64,000 bases of DNA from Clostridia bacterium (GCA_900769875.1 CAAGII010000040.1:18347-82346), one strand, 5' to 3'; shown: positions 50,915-59,785, numbered from the stretch's first letter. The notes: generated by a model from the letters alone, not told the origin. Numbers and translations: made by a program.

Positions 50915-51946
50915 ATGCCGAACGTAAAGATTCTTGGCGCCGCTCCCCTCCCCAACATCCCTTGGCAGGATCGTCCCGCCGATGACAAAACCGCGTCTCC
51001 CCTGTGGCGCTACAGCGAGAACCCCGTCATGGGCCGCAACCCCACGCCCGAAATCGCCCGCATCTTCAACAGCGCCGTGGTGCCGTGGGAGGACGGCTTC
51101 ATCGCCGTGCTGCGCGGCGAGCAGGTGAACGGCATCCCCTATGTGTACCTCGGCCACTCCAAGGACGGCATCCACTGGGACGTGGAACGCGAAAAGGTGC
51201 CCTTTGTGGATGAAAACGGCAACCCCAAAATGCCGCACTACGCCTACGATCCGCGCCTTGTGAAGGTGGAGGACACCTATTACATCATCTGGTGCACCGA
51301 TTTCTACGGCGCGGCCATCGGCATGGCCAAAACGAAGGACTTCAAGACCTTTGTGCGCTGCGAGAACCCCTTCATCCCCTTCAACCGCAACGCGGTGCTG
51401 TTCCCCCGCAAAATCGGCGGCATGTACAAGCTGCTCTCCCGCCCCTCCGACAGCGGTCACACGCCCTTTGGCGACATCTTCGTCTCCGAATCCCCCGACA
51501 TGGTGTATTGGGGACGGCATCGCCATGTGATGGGCCGCGGCAGCAAGTGGTGGGAGTCCGTCAAGATCGGCGCGGGTCCCGCTCCCATCGAAACCAGCGA
51601 GGGCTGGCTGATGTTCTACCACGGCGTCGCCACCACCTGCAACGGCTTTGTGTACTCCATGAGCGCCGCGCTGCTGGATATCAATGAGCCCAGCAAGGTA
51701 CTTTACCGCTGCGAAAACCACATGCTGACCCCCGAAGCGCCCTATGAGACGATCGGCTTTGTGCCCAATGTGGTCTTCCCCTGCGCCACGCTGCAGGATC
51801 CCGATACGGGCCGTATCGCCATCTACTACGGCGCCGCCGACACCAACGTGGGTCTCGCCTTCGGCAACATCGACGAGATCGTGCAGTATGTGAAGGATCA
51901 CAGCGACCTGCAGTGGGGCGACGATCAGCCCTGCGACCAGTTCTGA
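50915..51946 (+). CDS. GH130 phosphorylase, beta-1,4-mannooligosaccharide phosphorylase type
   Basis: 343 residues of the five-bladed propeller GH130 family: RIFNSAVVPWEDGFIAVLR, the catalytic-acid region YDPRLVKVEDTYYI, and MFYHGVATTCNGFVYSMSAALLD. Length and motifs fit the subgroup of mannooligosaccharide phosphorylases (GH130_2), which release mannose 1-phosphate from beta-mannan oligosaccharides. No signal peptide. AAAGAGG precedes the ATG at 50915. It is paired with a different GH130 enzyme downstream; together they form the usual phosphorolytic mannan route. Confidence 0.88.
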   Translation: MPNVKILGAAPLPNIPWQDRPADDKTASPLWRYSENPVMGRNPTPEIARIFNSAVVPWEDGFIAVLRGEQVNGIPYVYLGHSKDGIHWDVEREKVPFVDENGNPKMPHYAYDPRLVKVEDTYYIIWCTDFYGAAIGMAKTKDFKTFVRCENPFIPFNRNAVLFPRKIGGMYKLLSRPSDSGHTPFGDIFVSESPDMVYWGRHRHVMGRGSKWWESVKIGAGPAPIETSEGWLMFYHGVATTCNGFVYSMSAALLDINEPSKVLYRCENHMLTPEAPYETIGFVPNVVFPCATLQDPDTGRIAIYYGAADTNVGLAFGNIDEIVQYVKDHSDLQWGDDQPCDQF

Positions 51947-52021
51947 TACAACACTGTGCCCGCCGTCTGTGAAAAGCAGGCGGCGGCTTGCCTGTTGACT
52001 TGTAAGCAAGGAGGTCATGCC

Positions 52022-53194
52022 ATGCAAACCCGCACCTTCTCCTCCCTCATGGAGGAATACGAGCGCCTGATCGCCCGCCCCAACCCGGTCAACGAAGCCT
52101 TCTACAACGGGATTTTTTCGCGCTATGAGCATCCCGTGCTGACCCGCCGCCACATTCCGCCCTTCTGGATGTACGACTGCGACCCGAAGGCCAATCCCTA
52201 CATGATGCAGCGCCTGGGCGTGAACGCCACCATGAACAGCGGCGCGATCAAACTGAACGGCAAATACTGCCTCGTCGTGCGCGTGGAGGGCATGGATCGC
52301 AAGAGCTTCTTCGCCGTCGCCGAGTCCGATTCTCCCACGGAGGGCTTCCGCTTCCGCGATTATCCGGTGGTACTGCCCGATACCGAGCCCGGCGAAACCA
52401 ACGTGTACGACATGCGCCTGACGCAGCATGAGGACGGTTGGATCTACGGCGTGTTCTGCTCCGAGAGCAAGGATACGTCCACCTCTGATCTCTCCGCGGC
52501 TGTGGCGGCGGCGGGCATCGTGCGCACGCATGATCTGACGAACTGGGAGCGCCTGCCCAATCTGGTCACCCTGCGCTCGCCCCAGCAGCGTAATGTGGTA
52601 CTCCATCCCGAGTTTGTGGATGGCAAATACGCCTTCTATACCCGCCCGATGGACGATTTCATCGAAACCGGCTCCGGCGGCGGTATCGGCTTCGGGCTGT
52701 GCGCGGACATCACACACCCCGTCATCGACGAGGAGCGCATCATTTCGCCCCGCCGCTACCACACCATCACCGAAAGCAAGAACGGCGCGGGCGCTGTGCC
52801 GATCAAGACGGATCGCGGCTGGATCCATATCGCCCACGGCGTGCGCAACACCGCCGCAGGGCTGCGCTATGTGCTCTACGCCTTCGCCACCGATCTGAAC
52901 GATCCCGCCCGCGTGATCGCCGAGCCCGGCGGCATGCTGCTTGGCCCCGTCGGACGCGAGCGCGTGGGCGACGTGAGCAATGTGACCTTCTCCAACGGCG
53001 CCATCGCGGACGACGACGGCAATGTGTACATCTACTACGCGTCCTCCGACACGCGTCTGCATGTGGCGCAGACCGACATCGGACGGCTGTGCGACTATGT
53101 GTTTTCTACGCCCGCCGATCCCCTGCGCAGCGCGGACTGCGTCAGGCAGCGCTGCGAGCTGATCCGGCGCAATCTTGAATTGCTGAAGAAATGA
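52022..53194 (+). CDS. GH130 phosphorylase, 4-O-beta-D-mannosyl-D-glucose phosphorylase type
   Basis: 390 residues. [40 protein letters not shown], the [20 protein letters not shown] region with the catalytic Asp, [15 protein letters not shown] and [15 protein letters not shown] match the GH130_1 subgroup of Ruminococcus-type mannosylglucose phosphorylases. It converts mannosyl-glucose plus phosphate into mannose 1-phosphate and glucose, the end step of glucomannan use. AAGGAGG supports the ATG at 52022. No 2-epimerase gene is in this operon, although mannan would normally require one. Confidence 0.9.
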   Translation: MQTRTFSSLMEEYERLIARPNPVNEAFYNGIFSRYEHPVLTRRHIPPFWMYDCDPKANPYMMQRLGVNATMNSGAIKLNGKYCLVVRVEGMDRKSFFAVAESDSPTEGFRFRDYPVVLPDTEPGETNVYDMRLTQHEDGWIYGVFCSESKDTSTSDLSAAVAAAGIVRTHDLTNWERLPNLVTLRSPQQRNVVLHPEFVDGKYAFYTRPMDDFIETGSGGGIGFGLCADITHPVIDEERIISPRRYHTITESKNGAGAVPIKTDRGWIHIAHGVRNTAAGLRYVLYAFATDLNDPARVIAEPGGMLLGPVGRERVGDVSNVTFSNGAIADDDGNVYIYYASSDTRLHVAQTDIGRLCDYVFSTPADPLRSADCVRQRCELIRRNLELLKK

Positions 53195-53204
53195 GGTGAG
53201 CGCC

Positions 53205-54704
53205 ATGCTGAAGGTTGCTCCCCTGTTTACAGACCGCTGCGTGCTGCCCATGGGCAAGGAGCTGCGCGTCTTTGGCGAAGCCGACGGCCCTGTGGAGGTG
53301 TCGCTGCGCTCGCAGGACGCGCATCTCCTCTCCCGCGCGGAGGCCGAGCCGGTAAACGGCCGCTTCCTTGCGCTGCTCCCCGCCGTGGACAGCGCGGCTA
53401 CCCGCTGCACGCTGTGTGTCCGCTGCCGGGATGAGGAGCTCACCGCCGGGGATGTGGCGATCGGGCTTGTGTTCCTCGCGGGCGGTCAGAGCAACATGGA
53501 GCTGGAGCTTCAGAACGCGGATGAGGGGCGATCCCTCATCCAGGCGCATGCCGACGACGAGCTGCGCTACTACAACGTGCCCAAGCGCGCGCTTTGGGAC
53601 GAGGAGGCCGTTCAGGCCGAGAGCCGCTGCCGCTGGGAACGGATCGCTCCCGGCACCGCACGGGACATGTCGGCGGTGGCGTACTTCTTCGCAAGGCGCG
53701 TGCGGCGCGAAACCGGGCTGCCCGTGGGCGTGATCGACTGCTACTGGGGCGGCACCTCCATCACCTGCTGGATGGACGAGGAGGCGCTCTCGCGCATCAG
53801 CGAGGGCAGGCGCTATCAGGCGATCTGGCAGGAGCAGTGCGGCGGCAAAAGCATGGCGCAGTTCAAGGCGGAGTGGGCGGCGTTTGAACAGGAAATGGCT
53901 GACTGGAACGAAAGATGCGCCGCGCTTCGCGCGCAGAATCCCGCCATATCATGGGACGAGCTGACCGCAAGGGCCGGCTTATGTCCGTGGCATCCGCCGG
54001 TCGGGCCGGGCTCGCCCTATCGTCCCGCCGGGCTTTGCGAAACCATGCTCAAGCGCGTCGCGCCCGCCGCGCTGAGCGCCATGCTGTTCTATCAGGGCGA
54101 GGAGGACGCAGCCCGCACCGATTGCTATGAGCAGCTGCTGATGCAGATGACGCTGCGCTGGCGCGAGCTGTTCATGGACATGGAGCTTCCCTTCATCAAT
54201 ATGCAGCTGTGCATGTGGATCGACAGCGGCGCAGAGGATGACGGCAGCTGGGCGCGCCTGCGCATGGCGCAGCAGAAGGCGCAGCGGCAGATCGCAAACA
54301 GCGCGCTGTGCTGCATCATCGACTGCGGCGAAAAGGACAACATTCATCCCACCGACAAGCGCACCCCCGGCGAACGGATGGCGGACGTCTGGCTGGATCA
54401 CACCGGCATCCGCAAAACGCCCGGATGCCCGCGCGCGCTCCGCAAGGCAACAGAGGGTCATACGCTGCGCGTCACCTGCTCGGCGCCCCTGACGCTGCGC
54501 AGCGGCGAGGCGGAGCTGTTTGAGGTGGCGGGCGCGGACGGCGTGTATCACGCCGCGAAGGCGGAGCTGTGCGGAAACGGGATCGTGCTCTCCTCCACAG
54601 CCGTTGCGCGGCCTGTGATGGCGCGCTACGCGTATGTCGCCTACGCGAAGGTGCATGTATACGGCGAAAACGGCCTGCCGCTGATGCCGTTTGATTTGAA
54701 GTAA
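53205..54704 (+). CDS. SGNH-fold acetylesterase (sialate O-acetylesterase family, SASA)
   Basis: 499 residues. LAGGQSNMELEL is SGNH block I (nucleophile Ser), YWGGTSITCW and MLFYQGEEDA are blocks II/III, and NIHPTDK carries the catalytic His. The annotated family is sialate O-acetylesterase, but in this operon deacetylation of acetylated mannan oligosaccharides is more likely. No signal peptide, so it works inside the cell. GAGGTGAG precedes the ATG at 53205, 10 bases after the second GH130 gene. Ends at a strong terminator. Confidence 0.87.
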   Translation: MLKVAPLFTDRCVLPMGKELRVFGEADGPVEVSLRSQDAHLLSRAEAEPVNGRFLALLPAVDSAATRCTLCVRCRDEELTAGDVAIGLVFLAGGQSNMELELQNADEGRSLIQAHADDELRYYNVPKRALWDEEAVQAESRCRWERIAPGTARDMSAVAYFFARRVRRETGLPVGVIDCYWGGTSITCWMDEEALSRISEGRRYQAIWQEQCGGKSMAQFKAEWAAFEQEMADWNERCAALRAQNPAISWDELTARAGLCPWHPPVGPGSPYRPAGLCETMLKRVAPAALSAMLFYQGEEDAARTDCYEQLLMQMTLRWRELFMDMELPFINMQLCMWIDSGAEDDGSWARLRMAQQKAQRQIANSALCCIIDCGEKDNIHPTDKRTPGERMADVWLDHTGIRKTPGCPRALRKATEGHTLRVTCSAPLTLRSGEAELFEVAGADGVYHAAKAELCGNGIVLSSTAVARPVMARYAYVAYAKVHVYGENGLPLMPFDLK

Positions 54705-54710
54705 CGCAGG

Positions 54711-54742
54711 GAAGGGCCGCGCGCAGCAGCCCTTCTTTTTTT
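54711..54742 (+). terminator. terminator of the mannan operon
   Basis: GAAGGGC, an 11-base loop, GCCCTTC, then TTTTTTT. Confidence 0.93.
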
Positions 54743-54751
54743 CATGTTCGC

Positions 54752-54780
54752 TTGCGAGCGCGGCGGACATGTGCTACAAT
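54752..54780 (+). promoter_or_regulatory. sigma-A promoter of the Nudix pair
   Basis: TTGCGA (54752-54757), 17 bases, TACAAT (54775-54780), 30 bases before the first gene. Confidence 0.7.
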
Positions 54781-54810
54781 CGCTTCATCATCATACGCAG
54801 GAGGCGGAGC

Positions 54811-55233
54811 ATGAGCCATACCAGAGTATTTCCGCTGGGGACATTTCCGGTTTTTCAGTATGTGGTGATTCTTTCGCGCATGAACGGTCAGCTGCTGCTT
54901 TCGCGCCACCGCCAGCGCGACACATGGGAAACCCAGGGCGGTCACATCGAGGAGGGTGAAACGCCCGAGCAGGCGGCGCGGCGCGAGCTGTGGGAAGAAT
55001 CCGGAGCAACCGACTACACGCTGACCCCGCTGTGCGACTACTGGTCGGGCAGCCGGACGGGGAGCGCAGTGGGCGTGGTGTTCCTATCCGATGTTCGCGC
55101 GCTCTCCCCATTGCCGGAAAGCGAAATGGCGCAGGTGCGCTGCTTCGACTGCCTGCCGGAGAACATCACCTATCCCGCCATCACCCCGGTGCTGCTGGCG
55201 GAGGCGCAGCGCTTCTGGAGGGAGCACGCATGA
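54811..55233 (+). CDS. Nudix hydrolase
   Basis: 140 residues with a complete Nudix box GGHIEEGETPEQAARRELWE plus ESGA. SRHRQRDTWETQGGHIE is typical of MutT/NudA-like enzymes that clean oxidised or unusual nucleotides. AGGAGGCGG precedes the ATG at 54811. It overlaps the next Nudix gene by 4 bases (ATGA). Substrate not predictable. Confidence 0.88.
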   Translation: MSHTRVFPLGTFPVFQYVVILSRMNGQLLLSRHRQRDTWETQGGHIEEGETPEQAARRELWEESGATDYTLTPLCDYWSGSRTGSAVGVVFLSDVRALSPLPESEMAQVRCFDCLPENITYPAITPVLLAEAQRFWREHA

Positions 55234-55724
55234 CGGACGGAAAGCTTCGCTGCATGACCTGCACCTATCTCTTCCGCGGCAGCGAGGTGCTGCTGCTGTA
55301 CCGGGTGGGCAGCCGTGTGCTTGACACGCCCTGCTGGTGCGGCGTCGGCGGCCATTTTGAAAAGGACGAGCTGAACGACGCGCGCGCCTGTGCGCTCCGT
55401 GAGCTTCGGGAAGAAACCGGGCTGTGCGCGGAGGATCTTCGCGGCCTTGAGATGCGCTATGTCACCATGCGCCTGAAAAACGGCGAGGTGCGCCTGAACT
55501 GCTACTTTTTCGCCAGCCTCATTTCCTCCCGTGAACCCATGCACGACGGCAGCGAGGGTCGCCTTGCGTGGGTGGATACCGGGGAGGCGCTTTCCCTGCC
55601 CATGCCCTTCACCGCGAAGCAAGTTCTGCGCCATTACCTGCAGGAGGGCATGCGCACCGCTTTGCTCTATGGCGGCGCGACCACGCCAGACGGCGTCAGC
55701 TTCACACCGCTTGAGGAGTTCTGA
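55230..55724 (+). CDS. Nudix hydrolase (second of a tandem pair)
   Basis: 164 residues. LLYRVGSRVLDTPCWCGVGG and ALRELREETGL place it in the 8-oxo-dGTPase-like Nudix group, but the box GGHFEKDELNDARACALREL has two more residues between the Glu and the Arg-Glu-Leu than the consensus. The catalytic REUxEE part is intact. It is translationally coupled to the upstream Nudix gene. The two proteins differ clearly, so this is not a recent duplication. Confidence 0.85.
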   Translation: MTDGKLRCMTCTYLFRGSEVLLLYRVGSRVLDTPCWCGVGGHFEKDELNDARACALRELREETGLCAEDLRGLEMRYVTMRLKNGEVRLNCYFFASLISSREPMHDGSEGRLAWVDTGEALSLPMPFTAKQVLRHYLQEGMRTALLYGGATTPDGVSFTPLEEF

Positions 55725-55757
55725 TGGCGAAAAGTACGCAAAAGTTTGGAAAAACAC

Positions 55758-55787
55758 TTGCATGACAGGGGCTGTTTGTGCTATAAT
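55758..55787 (+). promoter_or_regulatory. sigma-A promoter of rplS
   Basis: TTGCAT (55758-55763), 18 bases, TATAAT (55782-55787). The leader of about 95 bases before rplS contains CGGGCGGTCC and GGACCGCC-like pairing bases and may hold an autoregulatory L19 leader, not confirmed. Confidence 0.72.
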
Positions 55788-55889
55788 AGCGCGGTGACAA
55801 ACGGGCGGTCCGCTGTCCGGATTTCCGTGCGCCTATTTGACTGCGCGCGTGCCGGGCATGAACGTCTATGAGGGAAGGAGGAACTGACA

Positions 55890-56243
55890 ATGAATAAGGA
55901 AATCATCCGTTCTATCGAAGCAGCGCAGCTCCGTACCGATCTGCCGGCCATCGCTGTGGGCGACACTGTTCGCGTGCAGGTGAAGGTGGTGGAAGGCAGC
56001 CGCGAGCGTCTTCAGGCGTTCGAGGGTACTGTGATCGCAAAGCGTAACGGTGGCGTCCGCGAGACCTTCACGGTCCGTCGTGTGTCCTATGGCATCGGCG
56101 TGGAGCGTACGTTCCCGATCCATTCTCCCCGCGTGGACAGCGTGGAGATCATCCGTCACGGCAAGGTGCGCCGCGCCAAGCTGTACTACCTGCGCTCTCT
56201 GCAGGGCAAGGCCGCCAAGATCAAGGAGATCAAGCGCGTCTGA
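55890..56243 (+). CDS. rplS: 50S ribosomal protein L19
   Basis: 117 residues, the standard size. [20 protein letters not shown], the [20 protein letters not shown] core, [13 protein letters not shown] and [20 protein letters not shown] are fully conserved L19. It binds at the 30S-50S interface. AAGGAGG supports the ATG. In most Bacillota rplS ends the rpsP-rimM-trmD operon, but here it is alone with its own promoter. Confidence 0.98.
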   Translation: MNKEIIRSIEAAQLRTDLPAIAVGDTVRVQVKVVEGSRERLQAFEGTVIAKRNGGVRETFTVRRVSYGIGVERTFPIHSPRVDSVEIIRHGKVRRAKLYYLRSLQGKAAKIKEIKRV

Positions 56244-56326
56244 CGCACACCCTCCGCTCCGGTTTTCCCCCGCATGCCCTGCGATGCGTCACGGCGCACG
56301 GCAGCTCGGGGAAGCCCGCGCGCACA

Positions 56327-56352
56327 AAAGGAACGCTTCGGCGCTCCTTTTT
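56327..56352 (+). terminator. terminator of rplS
   Basis: AAAAGGA.CGC, tetraloop TTCG, GCG.TCCTTTTT. Confidence 0.88.
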
Positions 56353-56386
56353 GCATTTTGGAATCCGTTTTTTCGCTGCATTTCGC

Positions 56387-56415
56387 TTGCATCGCGGAGA
56401 AAACGGGTGTATCAT
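56387..56415 (+). promoter_or_regulatory. sigma-A promoter of the folT riboswitch transcript
   Basis: TTGCAT (56387-56392), 17 bases, TATCAT (56410-56415), about 15 bases before the riboswitch. Confidence 0.7.
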
Positions 56416-56431
56416 CATCATGGATTCGTAG

Positions 56432-56535
56432 ATCAGGCAGAGTAGCTGCTGGCGCGTCAAGTGTTCATGAACGGGGAGTTGTCATGAAACGAAGTCGTTG
56501 ACCGACGCGGTGCCAGCGGCGCATCCCGCTGCTGT
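56432..56535 (+). promoter_or_regulatory. tetrahydrofolate (THF) riboswitch
   Basis: The class-I THF aptamer pattern is present in order: GAGTAG near the 5' end, GCGTCAAGTG, GGGGAGTTGTC, CGAAGTCG, GACCGACGCGGT, and CGCATCCCGCT near the 3' end. The stems CTGCTGGC/GCCAGCGG and the three-way junction can form. It precedes a folate ECF transporter gene and is followed at once by a terminator. Confidence 0.92.
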
Positions 56536-56537
56536 TC

Positions 56538-56588
56538 AGCTGCCTCCTGCGAATCGGTTGAATCCTGTCGCAGGGGGCAGCTTTTTTT
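56538..56588 (+). terminator. riboswitch-controlled terminator before folT
   Basis: AGCTGCC.CCTGCGA pairs with TCGCAGG.GGCAGCT, followed by TTTTTTT. Part of its 5' arm is next to the 3' strand of the aptamer, which fits an off-switch in which folate binding favours termination. Confidence 0.88.
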
Positions 56589-56635
56589 GCTACGCACATC
56601 GCGCTGCCCCTGAACAACACGAAAGGGGCTTTCCA

Positions 56636-57382
56636 ATGAACGAATTGCATCCGTCAGAAAAAACGCCTGGCCTTTTCACCGCCGCGTACTGGCAAATGGC
56701 GCTCGCGAGCTTCCGCAGCGTCCGCATATTCACCTTCGCCAGCCTGATTGTGGCGCTGCGCGTAGCCGTCAAGCTCTTCCGCATCCCGCTTGCAGCCGGG
56801 CTGACGCTGAGCCTTGACTGCTATGTCAACGCGCTGGGCAGCGTGGTCTATGGCCCGCTGATGGGGCTGCTGGTCGGCGCGGTCAGCGATACGCTTGGCT
56901 GTCTGCTCTTCCCCAGCGGGCCGTACTTCTTCCCCTTCATCTTTGTGGAAATGAGCAGCAGCTTCATCTTCGGCCTGCTTCTCTGGCGCAGACGGCTGAC
57001 CGTGAACCGGGTGCTTTTCACCAAATTCATGGTCAATCTGGTATGCAACATCATCCTCACCTCCATCGTGATGAAGTGGGACTATTATGTGATGTACGGC
57101 GTGGAAAAGGCGGAGGCCTACGCCGTGATCAATCTGGTGCGCATCGGCAAGAATCTGGTGCTTTTCCCGCTGGAGGCCATGCTCATCACGCTGGTGCTGC
57201 AAGCCGCCGTGCCCATCCTGAAGCACATGAGCTTTCCGGGGCTGGACACGTCGCTTCTCCGGCTTGAGCGGAAGCACTTTGTCCTCATCGGCGTGCTGCT
57301 CCTTGTGTCCATCGCGCTGATTCTGTTCTATGTGTACGCCGGCGCTGATTTCATCAAGGCGCACAATCTGAAATGGCTGTAA
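56636..57382 (+). CDS. folT: folate ECF transporter S component FolT
   Basis: 248 residues with about six membrane helices. ALRVAVKLFRIPLAAGLTLS, the GPLMGLLVGAVSDTLGCLLF block and PFIFVEMSSSFIFGLLLW are FolT features; it captures folate or THF outside and passes it to the shared EcfAA'T module. The C-terminus is longer than usual by about 50 residues. GAAAGGGG precedes the ATG. The upstream THF riboswitch strongly supports the assignment. Confidence 0.92.
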   Translation: MNELHPSEKTPGLFTAAYWQMALASFRSVRIFTFASLIVALRVAVKLFRIPLAAGLTLSLDCYVNALGSVVYGPLMGLLVGAVSDTLGCLLFPSGPYFFPFIFVEMSSSFIFGLLLWRRRLTVNRVLFTKFMVNLVCNIILTSIVMKWDYYVMYGVEKAEAYAVINLVRIGKNLVLFPLEAMLITLVLQAAVPILKHMSFPGLDTSLLRLERKHFVLIGVLLLVSIALILFYVYAGADFIKAHNLKWL

Positions 57383-57395
57383 GAAGGGAGTCCCC

Positions 57396-58040
57396 ATGAA
57401 TACAGACGCCATCCTTGACGAGCTGCGGCAGCTGTATCCTAACCCGAAGCCGGAGCTGAACTTCACCAATCCCTACGAAACGCTTGTGGCAACCATGCTC
57501 TCGGCGCAGTGCACCGACAAGCAGGTCAACAAGGTCACGCCCGCGGTATTCGCGCGCTGGCCCGACGCCGCCTCCATGGCCCAGGCCCCGCTGGACGAGC
57601 TGTTTCCCATGGTAAAGAGCTGCGGCTTCAAAAGCAAGGCGGGCAACATCATCGCCGCCTGCCGGCTGCTTGTGGAAAAGCACGGCGGCGAGGTGCCCTC
57701 CACCATGGAGGCGCTGACCGCGCTGCCCGGCGTGGGCCGCAAAACCGCCAACGTCGTGCTTGCCAACGCGTTCCATCAGCCCGCCATCGCGGTGGACACC
57801 CATGTGTTCCGCGTAAGCAACCGACTTGGGCTTGCCAGCGCCTCCACCGTGGAGGAAACCGAGCGCCAGCTCATGCGCGCCATTCCCCGCGAGGACTGGT
57901 GCGACGCGCATCACTGGCTGATCTTCCACGGCCGCCGCGTGTGCAAGGCGCAGCGCCCGCTGTGCGCGCAATGCACCCTGCGCGGAATGTGCGCAGAGTA
58001 CCGGTCGCGGCAAGCGGACGCTCCCTCAGCCATGCTGTAG
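57396..58040 (+). CDS. nth: endonuclease III
   Basis: 214 residues. Helix-hairpin-helix LPGVGRKTANVV with the catalytic Lys (about 117-128), catalytic Asp near 135 in AVDTHVFRVSNRLGL, and the C-terminal [4Fe-4S] cysteines (Cys-x6-Cys-x2-Cys-x5-Cys around CKAQRPLCAQCTLRGMC). It removes oxidised pyrimidines and nicks abasic sites. GAAGGGAG precedes the ATG at 57396, 13 bases after folT. Confidence 0.96.
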   Translation: MNTDAILDELRQLYPNPKPELNFTNPYETLVATMLSAQCTDKQVNKVTPAVFARWPDAASMAQAPLDELFPMVKSCGFKSKAGNIIAACRLLVEKHGGEVPSTMEALTALPGVGRKTANVVLANAFHQPAIAVDTHVFRVSNRLGLASASTVEETERQLMRAIPREDWCDAHHWLIFHGRRVCKAQRPLCAQCTLRGMCAEYRSRQADAPSAML

Positions 58041-58045
58041 AAAAG

Positions 58046-58095
58046 AAAAACGCCGTTCCTCGCCCGCTGTACGGGACACAGGAACGGCATTTTTC
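58046..58095. terminator. bidirectional terminator
   Basis: AAAAACGCCGTTCCT pairs with AGGAACGGCATTTTT between nth and the convergent suf genes. Confidence 0.9.
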
Positions 58096-59026
58096 AGCGC
58101 AGGAAGCCGCTGATGATCTGCTCCTCGGCCTCCTGCTCGGTCAGTCCGAGCGTCATCAGCTTGATGAGCTGCTCGCCCGCAATCTTGCCGATGGCAGCCT
58201 CGTGGATCAGGCTTGCCTCCACAGAGCTTGCGGAAAGCTGGGGCGAGGCAAGCACAGTCGCCTGATCCATGATGATGCTGTCGCACTCGGTATGACCGGC
58301 GCAGGCATTGTTGCCATTGAGGCGCGAGATGAAATGCTGGCGGCTCTGATCCTTCGCCACGGTGCGGCTGACAATGCTGCATGAGCTGCCCTCGCCGTTC
58401 AGATCGGCGGTGAAGTCGCTCACGGCCTGCTGATCACCGGTCGTCATCACCTTTTCATGCACCACGAGCGACGCGCCCTCCGCGAGCGTCGCGGTCGTTT
58501 TGCGCGTGGTGTCGTTGATGCCGCTGATCTGCGTGGTTTCCATCTCCATGTGCGCGCCCGCCGAAAGCTCGACCACGGTGGTGGGATTCATCAGGCGCTT
58601 GCCTGTGCCCGTGCCCTCGCCATAGTGCTTCTCCACATAGCGCACATGGCTGTTGCGACCCACAAAAAAGCTATGGATGCCGTCATGCTCGCTGTCGTGC
58701 CCGCCGCAGTTGCTGATGCCGCAGCCGGCAATGATGGTCACATCGCAGTCCTCGCCCACAAAGAAATCGTTGTACACGCATTCCCTGACGCCGCTTGCGC
58801 TGATGATCACCGGGATGTGCACGCTCTCGTTCTTCGTACCCGGCGCAATGATGATGTCGATGCCGGGCTTATCCGTTTTCGGCTCGATTTGGATATGCGC
58901 GGAGGACGCGCGCGCCGCGCTTTCGCCGTTCGCGCGGATATTGTAGGCGCCCACGGGCAGCGCGTCCAGCTCAGCCACCTCGTGCAGCAGGTTCTTTTCA
59001 ATCTGAGTCAACGGCGGAAAGTTCAC
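58094..59026 (-). CDS. SufB/SufD-family Fe-S scaffold protein (short, single-protein form)
   Basis: 310 residues, shorter than SufB (about 470). The C-terminal core NGNNACAGHTECDSIIMDQA, PQLSASSVEASLIHEAAIGK and the closing GLTEQEAEEQIISGFL are the SufB/D beta-helix end; Cys and His in AGHTECD and in IHEA are retained. With only a SufC partner and no SufS, SufU or second SufB/D, it fits the minimal SufBC (SMS-type) Fe-S assembly system. It overlaps sufC by 4 bases. Named by family only. Confidence 0.88.
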   Translation of the reverse strand: MNFPPLTQIEKNLLHEVAELDALPVGAYNIRANGESAARASSAHIQIEPKTDKPGIDIIIAPGTKNESVHIPVIISASGVRECVYNDFFVGEDCDVTIIAGCGISNCGGHDSEHDGIHSFFVGRNSHVRYVEKHYGEGTGTGKRLMNPTTVVELSAGAHMEMETTQISGINDTTRKTTATLAEGASLVVHEKVMTTGDQQAVSDFTADLNGEGSSCSIVSRTVAKDQSRQHFISRLNGNNACAGHTECDSIIMDQATVLASPQLSASSVEASLIHEAAIGKIAGEQLIKLMTLGLTEQEAEEQIISGFLR

Positions 59027-59751
59027 TTGCCGTCCACCTCCATCTTCCCAAGCAGTACGGAGCAGGCCGCGCCCTGTCCAAGCAGCTGGGGCAGCATGGC
59101 CTCGCGGTCGCCGTCGCCGTCCACCCTGCCGCTGCGGATGATGATGATCCGATCCGCAATGTTCAGGATGCGCTCCTGATGGCTGATAATCATCATGCTG
59201 CCGCGCGTGGTCTCGTACATCTTTTCAAACACGCGGATCAGGTTCTGGAAGCTCCACAGGTCGATGCCCGCCTCGGGCTCGTCAAACACCGTTAGCCTTG
59301 CCCCGCGCGCGAGCGCCATGGCAATTTCGATGCGCTTAAGCTCGCCGCCCGAGAGGCTGTCGTTCAGCTCGCGATCCATATAGTCGCGAGCGCAGAGCCC
59401 CACCTCGCTGAGCACCGAGCAGGCATCCGACAGCTTGGTATCCTTGCCCGCCGCCAGCTGGAGCAGATCCTTCACGCGAAGGCCCTTGAAGCGCACCGGC
59501 TGCTGAAACGCGTAGCCGATGCCCCGCCTCGCGCGTTCGGTGATGGAGAGCGCGGTGATGTCCTCCCCGTCGAGCAGAATGCGGCCCGAGGTCGGCGTAT
59601 AGATACCGGCGATGATCTTCGCCAGCGTACTTTTGCCGCCGCCGTTGGGGCCGGTGATGGCAACGAAGCGCTCCTGCACCGTCAGATTGACGTCGTGCAG
59701 GATTTCCTTGCCGCCGTCCGCCTCATAGGCGATATGTTGTAATTCCAGCAT
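59023..59751 (-). CDS. SufC-type ATPase
   Basis: 242 residues. ITGPNGGGKSTLAK is Walker A, LSGGELKRIEIAMALARG is the SufC-specific signature (ELKRIEI in place of the usual QQQRV), VFDEPEAGIDLWSF is Walker B, and the H-loop follows in IISHQERIL. It drives conformational change of the SufB/D scaffold. First gene of a two-gene operon with GGAGGGG before the ATG and a consensus-like promoter. Confidence 0.92.
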   Translation of the reverse strand: MLELQHIAYEADGGKEILHDVNLTVQERFVAITGPNGGGKSTLAKIIAGIYTPTSGRILLDGEDITALSITERARRGIGYAFQQPVRFKGLRVKDLLQLAAGKDTKLSDACSVLSEVGLCARDYMDRELNDSLSGGELKRIEIAMALARGARLTVFDEPEAGIDLWSFQNLIRVFEKMYETTRGSMMIISHQERILNIADRIIIIRSGRVDGDGDREAMLPQLLGQGAACSVLLGKMEVDGK

Positions 59752-59785
59752 GCTTGTCCCCTCCGGAGGTTGTCATTGCGCGTCC

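Noticed and set aside
50882..53443. An 853-codon minus-strand frame under the GH130 genes
   Set aside because: Antisense shadow of two clearly conserved GH130 genes; composition is typical of reversed GC-rich coding sequence.
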